Assembly: GCA_002067205.1 (NCBI GenBank)
Contig: MVQL01000252.1
Span: forward strand, 1-37,401
Length of the DNA: 37,401 bases
Direction of reading: 5' to 3'
From: Pelotomaculum sp. PtaB.Bin104
GTDB taxonomy: Bacteria; Bacillota; Desulfotomaculia; Desulfotomaculales; Pelotomaculaceae
A program made the translations under genes and the position numbers. Within the stretch, counting starts at the first letter, position 1. Each line of letters opens with the position of its first letter. This document shows, in pieces, positions 22,950-31,295 of the stretch. The notes under the pieces were generated by a model. It did no database searches, had not been told where the DNA came from, and saw only the letters and a program-made list of their open reading frames with translations.

Positions 22950-23178
22950 TATCACCCTTCCAGCGCATCCTTGAAGAGCTTGCGACGGGGCCATTTTAAT
23001 GTCCTTTGAAATCTGCGGCATTACTGAGATGAAGACCTGGATCGTGCAGTGGGGCGATATGGTGGAGGTACTGGAGCATCGCTGGCTGCTTAACGAAATG
23101 TGCGCGATGGCCCGGCGGGTGCTGTGGGGTTATTCGTACATGTTGGATTGGGCTGGGCAAGATGCAGGTCCCTACTAA
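22950..23178 (+). pseudogene. WYL-domain regulator C-terminal fragment, copy 2
   Basis: At DNA level this repeats 18730-18905 closely. FQRILEELATG is followed by a frame break, then MSFEICGITEMKTWIVQWGD, MVEVLEHRWLLNEMC and AMARRVLWGYSYMLDWAG to a stop at 23176. It has the natural C-terminus that copy 1 lost, but its 5' part is out of frame and the HTH is missing. The following stretch 23179-23630 is AT-rich and shows no gene; a phrase GGGCTGGGCTGG near 23306 partly repeats GGGCTGGGC near 23150. Confidence 0.75.
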
Positions 23179-23630
23179 TAGAACAGCCATGGAATGAATA
23201 AAATTTTTACTGGACTGTAATATACATATAATGTATAATAGGAAAAATAATAAATTGAGCATATTGAATAGAGCAGGCGATACATCTGAAGTCTGGATGT
23301 GTGGGGCTGGGCTGGCTAGACCAGCTGCAGGTAAGAATACCTGTGGGACTATAATTATTTGTTATGGTGCCATAGGTATTTTTTACTACTGTAAACAAGA
23401 ATTTTAGGCGGAATAGAATGGCTATTTAGTATATTTATTGACCCCTTAAATAAGAAACTATATCTTTGGAAAAAGTATATAGATGTATATAACGATTGGG
23501 GGTATTATGTTTATTTAGTTTAGGTGAAATGTGATATAAATGGAAATACTATAATTATAATATTTACCAGTTTACACTTCCCAAGTATTAAATTAGAATG
23601 CTAAAGCTTTCTTAGAGGAGGTAAGTTATA

Positions 23631-24146
23631 ATGGGACATCACTACTATTCCAAAATGCATAAGTATGGCTTTTTTCTCAACCTGTTCAAACAATTTTTGA
23701 ACAACCGCTCCAGCTACGGCAGGAGTAAAAAAACTCTGACTGCCGGTAATTTCCTGTTTCTAGGAATTGCTTCTTTCCTGCTAATATTTCTTGTTTTTAG
23801 TGCAATAGCTGACATCTTTAATGGGCTATCGCTTTCCAACTGGCTCAGTATGGCCTGGAACTCAATTATGGGTATGCCGGTTGCGGATATGGCTAAAGGT
23901 GGTGAAAAGCTATTAAATGAAGCTTCAAAAGCTACAACTCCCCAGGATATAGTGTCCTCCGGACAACAAATCTTATCTTCCATTGGAGTAGTTGTATTGG
24001 CATTACTAGATGAAGCTATTGGTATAGGGTTACTCTTTATTGCTTTTGTAATACGTATTATAAACCAGTTTGTTAGACCAATGGCTACGTTTTCATGGTT
24101 TTTATTGTTCTCCAGTTTAGTGCCCTCAGCCATAAAGCATCTGTAA
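23631..24146 (+). CDS. hypothetical membrane protein, 171 aa
   Basis: ATG at 23631 with AGAGGAGGTAAG upstream is a strong start. The N-terminus is His/Tyr-rich and basic (MGHHYYSKMHKYGFFLNLFK). A membrane helix follows at about 40-62 (NFLFLGIASFLLIFLVFSAI). A central amphipathic segment (MAKGGEKLLNEASKATTPQD) is followed by two further hydrophobic stretches (IGVVVLALLDEAIGIGLLFI and MATFSWFLLFSSLVPS). No known family was recognised. It is monocistronic and ends with a strong terminator, so it is probably a real, independently regulated gene. Confidence 0.7.
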   Translation: MGHHYYSKMHKYGFFLNLFKQFLNNRSSYGRSKKTLTAGNFLFLGIASFLLIFLVFSAIADIFNGLSLSNWLSMAWNSIMGMPVADMAKGGEKLLNEASKATTPQDIVSSGQQILSSIGVVVLALLDEAIGIGLLFIAFVIRIINQFVRPMATFSWFLLFSSLVPSAIKHL

Positions 24147-24201
24147 AAGGACATATTTATGAAATAAGGCCTCCCTTGGCAAGGCTGTTTGGTCATCATT
24201 A

Positions 24202-24244
24202 AAACCCTTGTTCGTTCAATAATTGAATGAACAAGGGTTTTTTA
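24202..24244 (+). terminator. strong Rho-independent terminator
   Basis: AAACCCTTGTTC (24202-24213) pairs perfectly with GAACAAGGGTTT (24229-24240), with more pairing in the loop region (TTCAA/TTGAA), and is followed by TTTT. It ends the 23631 gene. Confidence 0.92.
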
Positions 24245-24479
24245 ATTTGTACCACAATTAATATGTAACGTTTAGTATAGCTTAATCGTTATTATTGATT
24301 AATTAACCGACCGGGGGCTCTATTAATCATATTTATCACAGCCTCCATGTAGCAATCATCACACTTGTATGATTTAAATAAAGGGTTTTTCAAGGGAATT
24401 ATGTACGATATAATAGAGTAATCCAACTATTATGAGAAGGTTAATAAACCGAACATGTTGGCAAAAGAGGGGGATTTGA

Positions 24480-25421
24480 ATGCCAAACGCTGCCTCATTT
24501 CAACTGCCGCAGGAGTTTTTGATTGTCGGCGCGGCGGTACAAACAGGATTGTTTGAAGAATTAAAAAATGCTCCCTGCACCCTAGAGGAATTGGCTGCTA
24601 AAACAAAGAGCGAACCAAGGGCTTTGTGGACGGTTGTTGAAGCTTTGATCGTTTTGAAATATCTGAAATATGATGGTGATAAAATCAAGCTTACCGAAGA
24701 GGCGGACAACATCTTTTTTAATCCAGGCCATGATAGCTACACAGGTTTTTCGTTCATGCATGCCTACAACTTATTGAAGGCATGGATCCAGTTACCGGAA
24801 GTAATGAATAGCGGGAAGCCGGTTTCTAAAAAGGATGCACCCCGGCACACACAAGACTTTATTCGGGCTATGAGCCACCATGCCCGGCAGTCGGCTACCC
24901 AGATTGTTGATTACTGCTTGAAAGGCCTGCCTGCAGGTGCCAGGGTTCTCGATGTCGGCGGCGGTCCATTAACTAAGGCTATATCCTTTGCCGGTAAAGG
25001 AGCAACGGTGACTGTACTGGACCTGCCTGAAGTTATTGATATGATGCAGCCGGAACTGGATAGTAATTTACCTATCAAGATGGTCAAAGGAGATTTTACC
25101 ATAGGCCTGCCGCCGGGGCCGTATGATCTGGTATACCTTGGTAATGTGTGCCATATCTACGGTGAGCAGGAAAACAGGAAACTATTTCAGGACGCGGCAA
25201 ATGAACTTGAGCCGGGAGGCCATATTGTAATCAATGATATGATCCGGGGTACAGGCGATATGCCTGCAATATTCGCGGTAAATATGTTGATAAATACGCC
25301 CACCGGGGGAACATGGACTTTTGAGCAATATAAATCATGGTTAACAGCTGCCGGTTTTTCCACCGCACCCTGGGAAGAGGTTGCCGGTAGGCAATTGATC
25401 AAAGCTGCCAGGGTTCGTTAA
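24480..25421 (+). CDS. SAM-dependent methyltransferase with N-terminal winged helix (O-methyltransferase type)
   Basis: 313 aa. The N-terminal dimerisation/winged-helix part (VQTGLFEELKNAPCTLEELA, SEPRALWTVVEALIVLKYL) is followed by a Rossmann domain with motif I VLDVGGGPL at residues 156-164. Further features are VTVLDLPEVIDMM (acidic loop), YDLVYLGNVCHIYGEQENRK and an ELEPGGHIVINDMI motif. This is the architecture of acetylserotonin/polyketide O-methyltransferases (Methyltransf_2) and of similar anaerobe enzymes. Substrate unknown. ATG at 24480, AGAGGGGGATTTGA upstream. Single gene with its own terminator at 25490. Confidence 0.85.
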   Translation: MPNAASFQLPQEFLIVGAAVQTGLFEELKNAPCTLEELAAKTKSEPRALWTVVEALIVLKYLKYDGDKIKLTEEADNIFFNPGHDSYTGFSFMHAYNLLKAWIQLPEVMNSGKPVSKKDAPRHTQDFIRAMSHHARQSATQIVDYCLKGLPAGARVLDVGGGPLTKAISFAGKGATVTVLDLPEVIDMMQPELDSNLPIKMVKGDFTIGLPPGPYDLVYLGNVCHIYGEQENRKLFQDAANELEPGGHIVINDMIRGTGDMPAIFAVNMLINTPTGGTWTFEQYKSWLTAAGFSTAPWEEVAGRQLIKAARVR

Positions 25422-25489
25422 CGGATTTATAACGCTCTTTTACCAGCTTGGTCATGCCGAACTCGCACCATAGCCATCATAAGCACCTT

Positions 25490-25514
25490 GCCTCCCTTCG
25501 GGGAGGCTTTTTTA
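25490..25514 (+). terminator. Rho-independent terminator with UUCG-type loop
   Basis: GCCTCCC (25490-25496), loop TTCG, GGGAGGC (25501-25507), then a run of seven T. It ends the methyltransferase unit. Confidence 0.92.
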
Positions 25515-25534
25515 AGCTTAGGCAGTTAAAAAAA

Positions 25535-25780
25535 TCACCTCAAAAAAACAAGCAGGTGATCGAAAAAAGGGTTTTTGTGTATGATGGTGAATAAATAGCA
25601 GTGGCATCGTATCCTGCGTAGTCGACACCAAAGTAAAGCTGACTAAAAGCAGGGAGCTCTGAACCGGAGAAGAGGAAGATAATCCATCGCATCAACTCCG
25701 TGGCTCGTGGGAAATGCACGGGGTGGTAAATCGTAAACCAATGCCGGTTAGTTAAATAAAATACTTTTTTAGGAGTGTAA
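25535..25780 (+). other. leader region of the PurF-like gene with possible RNA structure
   Basis: No secure gene lies between 25515 and 25785. ATCACCT...AGGTGAT (25535-25561) can pair. Further on, ACTCCGTG and CACGGGGT (about 25696-25725) can form an 8-bp stem with one G-T pair around GCTCGTGGGAAATG. These may be part of a regulatory leader for the purine-related gene, but no known class (guanine, PRPP, ZTP, T-box) was recognised. AGGAG at 25771 is the ribosome-binding site of the gene. Confidence 0.3.
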
Positions 25781-25785
25781 CTGCT

Positions 25786-27189
25786 TTGAGTGGATTTTTT
25801 GGTGTAGTATCAAAAGAAGATTGTGTCATGGATGTATATTTTGGTACTGACTACCATTCGCACCTGGGAACCAGCAGGGGCGGGATGGCGATTTGGAGTG
25901 GAGACAGTTTTAACAGAGCCATTCATAACATTGAAAATACTCAATTCAGAACAAAATTCGAAGCTGATCTGCCAACAATGAAAGGCAATATGGGTATAGG
26001 CTGCATCAGCGATACGGAACCTCAGCCTTTGACGGTGCGTTCACACCTTGGTAAATACTCGATCAGTACCGTAGGAAAAATAAATAATTTGCAGGAAATA
26101 ATCGACCAGGAATTCACCCATCGAAATATTCATTTTCTGGAAATGAGCAAGGGCACTATTAACCCTACCGAGTTTGTGTCTGTATTTATAGACCAGGAAA
26201 ACTCTTTCAAGGATGGTTTATTAAAAGCGCAGGAGCTGATCCAGGGCTCCTGTTCGATCCTACTTTTAACACCGCAAGGGATTTATGCTTCCAGGGATAA
26301 ACTTGGCAGGACGCCTTTGATAGTGGGGGAGAAAGAGGGTTCCTACTGCGTTACCTTTGAATCCTGTGCTTTTGCCAATCTCGGATACAGGTATGAATAT
26401 GAACTTGGACCGGGAGAAATCGTTCTTCTGACACCGGAGGGTATGGAGAAAATTGCGCCCCCCCGGGATAAAATGAAAATTTGTGCTTTTCTATGGGTCT
26501 ATTATGGTTACCCATCCTCAACCTACGAGGGAACAAACGTGGAGGTCATGCGTTATCGAAACGGCGCGGCAATGGCCAAAAACGAAAATTTAGAAATCGA
26601 TATGATTGCCGGAATACCTGACTCGGGGATCGGACATGCTCTCGGTTACTCCAACCAATCCAAAGTACCCCTTGGACGTCCTTTCATAAAATATACCCCC
26701 ACCTGGGGCAGGAGTTTTATGCCGCAGGTTCAGGATAAAAGAAACCTTATTGCCAGGATGAAACTAATGCCCATTCCTGAACTGGTTTCCCGCAAACGCC
26801 TGCTCTTCTGCGATGATTCCATTGTCCGCGGCACCCAGCTGAGAGAAACTGTGGACCTGCTGTATAGATGCAACGCCCGTGAAGTTCATATTCGCTCAGC
26901 TTGTCCTCCCCTGGTATTCGGGTGCAAATACTTAAACTTTTCAACTTCACGGTCAGAAATGGACCTGATTGCAAGAAATGCCATCATTGAACTTGAAGGG
27001 AAAGAACCGGAGTCTTTTGCAGCGTATTGTGACCCGGACAATGAAAAGTACAATGAAATGGTGAGTTGCATCAAAAAACGACTCAACTTTTCAACCCTGA
27101 AATACCAAAACATCCATGACATGCTGGATGCCATCGGTATAGGCCAGGACAAAATCTGTACCTACTGCTGGAATGGCGAGGGCGAGTAA
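25786..27189 (+). CDS. PurF-like amidophosphoribosyltransferase paralogue lacking the N-terminal Cys
   Basis: 467 aa. N-terminal Ntn-type glutamine amidotransferase-like domain (SGFFGVVSKEDCVMDVYFGT, then HSHLGTSRGGMAIW) and C-terminal phosphoribosyltransferase domain. The PRPP loop RLLFCDDSIVRGTQLRET has Asp343-Asp344. In true PurF the chain starts after Met with the catalytic Cys (CGIxG); here residue 2 is Ser. The cysteines expected to bind the PurF Fe-S cluster appear conserved: C233 (KICAFLWVYYG), C380 (PLVFGCKYLNF), C458 and C461 (CTYC near the end). So it may use ammonia, use Ser2 as nucleophile, or have a different role. TTG start with AGGAG ten bases upstream. Separate from any pur operon. 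Confidence 0.88.
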   Translation: MSGFFGVVSKEDCVMDVYFGTDYHSHLGTSRGGMAIWSGDSFNRAIHNIENTQFRTKFEADLPTMKGNMGIGCISDTEPQPLTVRSHLGKYSISTVGKINNLQEIIDQEFTHRNIHFLEMSKGTINPTEFVSVFIDQENSFKDGLLKAQELIQGSCSILLLTPQGIYASRDKLGRTPLIVGEKEGSYCVTFESCAFANLGYRYEYELGPGEIVLLTPEGMEKIAPPRDKMKICAFLWVYYGYPSSTYEGTNVEVMRYRNGAAMAKNENLEIDMIAGIPDSGIGHALGYSNQSKVPLGRPFIKYTPTWGRSFMPQVQDKRNLIARMKLMPIPELVSRKRLLFCDDSIVRGTQLRETVDLLYRCNAREVHIRSACPPLVFGCKYLNFSTSRSEMDLIARNAIIELEGKEPESFAAYCDPDNEKYNEMVSCIKKRLNFSTLKYQNIHDMLDAIGIGQDKICTYCWNGEGE

Positions 27190-27265
27190 AAGCCTTAAAA
27201 AGCTTTGAAGGGGGAAGCCCGGTCAAAGCCCCGGGTACTCCCACAGTACCCGTGCGAGTACTCCC

Positions 27266-27301
27266 ACAAAAAATAACGCCTCCGGGATTGTGCCCGGGGG
27301 C
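27266..27301 (-). terminator. Rho-independent terminator of the XRE/DUF5652 operon
   Basis: On the minus strand a 9-bp stem (GCCCCCGGG with CCCGGAGGC, one G-T pair) around a 6-nt loop is followed by GTTATTTTTTG. It lies 29 bp after the DUF5652 stop. Confidence 0.8.
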
Positions 27302-27329
27302 TATATCAAGGCTTAAAGACAATTATCTA

Positions 27330-27545
27330 TCACGAGGTAGCGTCCTGTCCTTTCATTCTGAAGAAAATAAGGTAGACTATTTCAAGAATCCCAGCTGTAT
27401 TTACTATTAAAAGCGCAATATACCAGACCAATTGCCTGTTGCGGGCAGCATGCCAAAGGGCTATGCCTTTCCAGATAATTGCCCAGGCAATTATTAAATA
27501 GAATAGAGGGTTGTTCGGCTGTAAAATTTGTAATACATTATTCAC
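27330..27545 (-). CDS. DUF5652-family small membrane protein
   Basis: 71 aa with two hydrophobic helices: LFYLIIAWAIIWKGIALWHA (about 14-33) and LVWYIALLIVNTAGILEIVY (about 39-58), then a short polar tail. The W-K-G-x-A-L-W-x-A-A-R-N pattern and V-N-T-x-G-I-L-E-I-x-Y are characteristic of the DUF5652 family, whose function is not known. The GTG start at 27545 overlaps the end of the XRE regulator gene by 8 bp, so translation is probably coupled. A regulator with a small membrane partner suggests an envelope-related response (inference). Confidence 0.8.
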   Translation of the reverse strand: MNNVLQILQPNNPLFYLIIAWAIIWKGIALWHAARNRQLVWYIALLIVNTAGILEIVYLIFFRMKGQDATS

Positions 27546-28662
27546 TTGTATTCCTCCCTAAATTTGTTTTTAATGCTTCAAGTATGCGTTTATATCGTGG
27601 CTTTTCTGCTAAAGCAGCAAACGCTGGATTTGACAAGACAATCTGCAGCATGCTTTCTTTGATTACTTTTTCACTTCGTGGAGCAGAGGCACCTAAATCA
27701 AAGTCTGCAAACCAGCCGTCAATTGCATCAAAGAAAGAATCTCCATGTAATAAACAAGGAAAGAAGCCCTTAGTACAGATATCCGCATATTTCTGTAACA
27801 TGTCCAGGGATTTTTCAACATTACCCTGTAAACTGTACACCTGTGCTGCAATTAAATAGGTCTGCGCCATAGTGTTTGGATGCAATCGCTCCAAATCATA
27901 GATTGCCGCTACAGATAATGCCCGATGCAAAATCTCCTCGATTTTTTTGCTGTTATCTGTATTAAGCAGCAAATAGGACGGGGTGGCTCCGATTAGCGCA
28001 AGAAGGTGCTGGTACATACTGATTTGCATCACTTCTTTTGCCTTTGATGTATTCCCCATCATCTGGTATGCTTTTGACATAATCTCATAATCTGTCGGCA
28101 TCGGTCGTATTGATTCACCAAGTAAATTCAAAACCTCCTGCGGTTGCTGTAACATAAGATAACAGACTGCTTCCAAAGAAGTTGCGTCTTTGGAAAGCCA
28201 CACGTCGTCACTTTCATTTTTAATTCTTTTACATAAATCAATTGCTTCTTTCAATATGGCTTCTTGCTTTTTCTTTTCTTCTGCGAGCATATGATGATTG
28301 GCCAGCAGCACTGCCATTTGCGACAGCAACGGGAAACAAGAATAGTATTTTTTAATTATCCCTCGGCATTCTCCAAAAACATCATCAAATGGCTGGGTAG
28401 CAAAGGCAGATGACAACCGGTGATACAGCTTTTTGATATCTTCCTTTGTCATCTGAGGCGCATAACCCATCAACTTGTCAATGCTGATGTTAAAATATGC
28501 CGCAAGCTGCGGAAGGAAGGTAATGTCTGGATAACTCTGCCCAGTTTCCCATTTTGAAACAGATGCCTTGGAGACCCCGATATACGCGGCAAGTTCATCC
28601 TGCGTGATACCTTTCTCCCTGCGATTTGTGACAAGTGTTTTTGCAATATTGATTTCTTTCAT
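27538..28662 (-). CDS. XRE-family transcriptional regulator with helical-repeat domain
   Basis: 374 aa. An N-terminal HTH_3 domain at about residues 6-62 (KGITQDELAAYIGVSKASVS, KWETGQSYPDITFLPQLAAY, FNISIDKLMGY) is followed by about 300 residues of alpha-helical, TPR-like repeats (LLANHHMLAEEKKKQEAILK, AYQMMGNTSKAKEVMQISMY, VYSLQGNVEKSLDMLQKYAD). This layout occurs in many clostridial XRE regulators annotated as helix-turn-helix proteins with tetratricopeptide domains. The repeat domain may bind a peptide or protein signal. ATG at 28662 with GAGGTGGTC upstream. First gene of a two-gene operon. Confidence 0.85.
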   Translation of the reverse strand: MKEINIAKTLVTNRREKGITQDELAAYIGVSKASVSKWETGQSYPDITFLPQLAAYFNISIDKLMGYAPQMTKEDIKKLYHRLSSAFATQPFDDVFGECRGIIKKYYSCFPLLSQMAVLLANHHMLAEEKKKQEAILKEAIDLCKRIKNESDDVWLSKDATSLEAVCYLMLQQPQEVLNLLGESIRPMPTDYEIMSKAYQMMGNTSKAKEVMQISMYQHLLALIGATPSYLLLNTDNSKKIEEILHRALSVAAIYDLERLHPNTMAQTYLIAAQVYSLQGNVEKSLDMLQKYADICTKGFFPCLLHGDSFFDAIDGWFADFDLGASAPRSEKVIKESMLQIVLSNPAFAALAEKPRYKRILEALKTNLGRNTSE

Positions 28663-28815
28663 ATGACCACCTCATATTTTATTTTACGGATTTCGCCTTA
28701 TAAAACAATGGATTGGTGGTTGATTATAGTTGAAAAAATCAACCTCAGGGAAACTTCTGCGGCATAGGACTTGGGCTGGCGTTGTCACCAGCCATTAATG
28801 TGGGGATGGCAGGTA

Positions 28816-28935
28816 TTATCTCGAGATCCTCAGTTTAGAGAACGTGTTTTGAAGGCCTATGAATACAGGTGTGCTGTTTGTGGCTTTAACGTTCGTTTGG
28901 GGAATATATTAATTGCCGTTGAGGCTGCTCATTAG
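28816..28935 (+). pseudogene. HNH nuclease fragment, copy of the 36.4 kb enzyme
   Basis: The frame LSRDPQFRERVLKAYEYRCA, VCGFNVRLGNILIAVEAAH then TAG corresponds residue for residue, with few changes, to LSRDPQFRERILRAYEYRCA...RLIAVEAAH of the nuclease at 36408-37287. It keeps the first Cys pair (CAVC) and the central His of the HNH motif, and ends there. It has no start and no flanking domain. The DNA is also close to 36888-37004, so this is a recent, partial duplication. Confidence 0.85.
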
Positions 28936-29001
28936 GAAAGGCGGAAGGCGATAAGTCTGCCGGTGACAGCGAATCCGGGCGCGGGTGGCCGGACAGGTCC
29001 C

Positions 29002-29715
29002 TTATCCAAAGGTTTCCTTCATGAAACTGTACAGATCAGAGAGTTTGCCGCGCCAATCCGGCCGGTAGGGGCTGTTGCCTTTATCAATCAAACGTTCTTC
29101 CAGGAGAAAAGTTTTCATACCCAGCGCACTTGCCGGAAGATCCGCACCAGTATCATTGCCAACCATTAAACAATTAGCTGAACTCACACCTATTCGCTCG
29201 ACAATTTCGGCATAATACTCTGTATAGGGTTTGCAGTAATGCATGTGTTCGTATGATGTTACCAATTCATACTGAAAGTCTCCCACTTCCGCCCAATTCA
29301 TACGCCATTGGATGGGTTCAATGGGGAAGATCGCCTGGGTAGCAATAACAATCTTCTGATCATGTTTACACAATTCCGCCATCATTTCCTTCATCCCCGG
29401 AAAGGTCTTGCAGTGCTGCTGCAAAAGAGGATATTTAGATGCATAAAACTCATTAAAGAAGTCAGCTGCTTGATTCTCTGAACAAGGCCATTGGGCTAGG
29501 AACTTATTCATAAAAGTTTTTTTATTTGTGTTCTCGCAGTTGCAATCTCGAATCATATCCCAGGTACACCGGGTAACCAACTCCACCAGTTGAACCGGAT
29601 CTCCAAACCCTTTTTCTGCCGCCATTTCACCCATAGCCCGAAAATAATATTGAAAAAAGTCCATATCTATATCTAAAAGCGTCCCATCCAAATCAAATAG
29701 CACTGCTTCAAACAT
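29002..29715 (-). CDS. HAD-superfamily hydrolase (phosphatase-like)
   Basis: 237 aa. Motif I is FDLDGTLLD with nucleophile D8 and acid D10. Motif II is KIVIATQAIFP (about residues 113-123, Thr in place of the usual Ser/Thr position). The motif III Lys is likely in HYCKPYTEYYAE, and motif IV is MVGNDTGADLPA. A helical C1-type cap (residues about 15-85) is inserted after motif I. Such enzymes dephosphorylate small metabolites. The substrate is unknown. ATG at 29715 with GGGGGAGAAACTA upstream. Convergent with the HNH fragment; no operon partner. Confidence 0.87.
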   Translation of the reverse strand: MFEAVLFDLDGTLLDIDMDFFQYYFRAMGEMAAEKGFGDPVQLVELVTRCTWDMIRDCNCENTNKKTFMNKFLAQWPCSENQAADFFNEFYASKYPLLQQHCKTFPGMKEMMAELCKHDQKIVIATQAIFPIEPIQWRMNWAEVGDFQYELVTSYEHMHYCKPYTEYYAEIVERIGVSSANCLMVGNDTGADLPASALGMKTFLLEERLIDKGNSPYRPDWRGKLSDLYSFMKETFG

Positions 29716-30065
29716 TAGTTTCTCCCCCTACGGTGCTTGTTCTTTTAAGCTTAACAAAAATTTCTCCCCCCGTGAAGGGCTCACTCACTCAGAAGCCGCG
29801 AAATCACCCTTAGCCAAAATGTGTTATTATAATTGTAATATAAGTAGTTTTGCTGCTGATTGAGCTTTCAGCAAGCATCAACGAAGTTGCAGCTTTGTCG
29901 TCCTGCGTTGCTCCAAGGAGCAATGGATTACGAAAATTATGCAAAGATGAACGATTGGAGGTGGCCGGTTTCTTGCTGCCATGTATAACGGCTGGACGAA
30001 TAAGTGAGTAATTAACTTCCAGCTTGCAATCCAACAGAAAGATGCATATAAGGGAGAGTTATATA
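29716..30065. other. 350-bp leader/intergenic region with a perfect palindrome
   Basis: No gene was recognised. TTGCTCCAAGGAGCAA at 29908-29923 is a perfect 16-bp palindrome between the divergent HAD gene and the AICAR transformylase-like gene. It could be a regulator-binding site. AAGGGAGAG at about 30050 is the ribosome-binding site of the next gene. Confidence 0.5.
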
Positions 30066-31241
30066 ATGAATGAATTAGCTTTGAAGTATGGATGCAACCC
30101 TAATCAGAAGCCGTCCAGAATCTTTATGGAAGACGGAAGTGAGCTTCCTGTTACAGTATTAAATGGCAAGCCAGGATATATTAATTTCCTCGATGCCTTG
30201 AATGGCTGGCAGTTAGTATCTGAATTAAAGAATGCTGCCGGAATTGCAGCAGCAGCATCTTTCAAACATGTTTCACCTGCCGGCGCAGCCGTGGGGCTTC
30301 CGTTAACGGATGTTGAAAGAAAGATTTACTGGGTGGATGAGAACGAGCTGACACCGCTTGCAAATGCTTATGCAAGAGCAAGAGGCGCCGACAGAATGAG
30401 TTCATATGGAGATTTTATCTGCCTCTCAGACGTATGTGATGTTGCAACAGCGAAACTCATTAAGGTAGAAGTTTCTGATGGTGTTATTGCGCCGGGATAT
30501 GAACCTGAAGCATTAGAAATCTTAAAGAGCAAGAAAAAAGGCAATTACAATGTAGTCCAGATTGATGCTTCCTACCGTCCCAGGCCCATAGAGCACAAGC
30601 AGGTATTTGGCATCACCTTTGAGCAGGGAAGAAATGAGTTAAAGATTGACCAGGACTTCCTTGGCAATATAGTAACAGAAAACAAAGAAATGCCCGATTC
30701 AGCTAAGACTGACCTGATCATCGCCTTAATCACATTAAAATACACACAGTCAAATTCAGTGTGTTACGCAAAAGGCGGGCAGGTGATCGGCATTGGCGCC
30801 GGCCAGCAGTCAAGGATCCATTGCACAAGGCTGGCCGGAAACAAAGCGGACAACTGGTTTCTGCGCCAGTCGCCAAAGGTGCTCGGCCTGCAATTCTCTG
30901 ATGAAATCGGACGTGCAGACAGGGATAATGCCATTGACCTTTACATTGGTGAAGAATACATGGATGTACTGGCAGAAGGCGCCTGGCAAAAAATCTTCAA
31001 AGTGAAACCGGAAGTGTTCACCAGAGAAGAGAGGCGGGCATGGCTGGACCAGATGTCGGGTGTTGCACTTGGTTCTGATGCATTTTTCCCATTTGGCGAC
31101 AACATTGAACGAGCGCGTAAAAGCGGCGTTAAATATATAGCAGAGCCAGGCGGATCTATCCGCGATGATCATGTTATTGAAATATGCAACAAATATGATA
31201 TGGTGATGTGCTTTACAGGAATTCGCTTATTCCATCATTAA
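30066..31241 (+). CDS. stand-alone AICAR transformylase (PurH C-terminal domain type)
   Basis: 391 aa. It corresponds to the AICAR formyltransferase half of PurH without the IMP cyclohydrolase half. AAAASFKHVSPAGAAVG carries the catalytic Lys67-His68. RMSSYGDFICLSDVCDVATA, CYAKGGQVIGIGAGQQSRIH (folate-binding region) and SDAFFPFGDNIERARKSGVK follow, ending PGGSIRDDHVIEICNKYDMV. The reaction expected is 10-formyl-THF plus AICAR to FAICAR. ATG 30066 is chosen for its AAGGGAGAG site; the longer frame to 30024 lacks one. Such single-domain proteins occur in several Clostridia. It is 2.9 kb from the PurF-like gene, with genes on the other strand between. Confidence 0.9.
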   Translation: MNELALKYGCNPNQKPSRIFMEDGSELPVTVLNGKPGYINFLDALNGWQLVSELKNAAGIAAAASFKHVSPAGAAVGLPLTDVERKIYWVDENELTPLANAYARARGADRMSSYGDFICLSDVCDVATAKLIKVEVSDGVIAPGYEPEALEILKSKKKGNYNVVQIDASYRPRPIEHKQVFGITFEQGRNELKIDQDFLGNIVTENKEMPDSAKTDLIIALITLKYTQSNSVCYAKGGQVIGIGAGQQSRIHCTRLAGNKADNWFLRQSPKVLGLQFSDEIGRADRDNAIDLYIGEEYMDVLAEGAWQKIFKVKPEVFTREERRAWLDQMSGVALGSDAFFPFGDNIERARKSGVKYIAEPGGSIRDDHVIEICNKYDMVMCFTGIRLFHH

Positions 31242-31295
31242 CCACATGGATGCAAGCGCCAATACCAATTTTACTTCGCCGCTGCCGCTGCCCGG

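Noticed and set aside
25690..25730. T-box or known purine riboswitch
   Set aside because: GGGGTGGTAAATCG recalls the T-box phrase AGGGTGGTACCGCG only loosely, and no specifier stem or terminator/antiterminator pair was found.
29810..30034. 74-aa minus-strand frame
   Set aside because: Covers the palindrome and leader of the AICAR transformylase gene; composition and start do not look coding.
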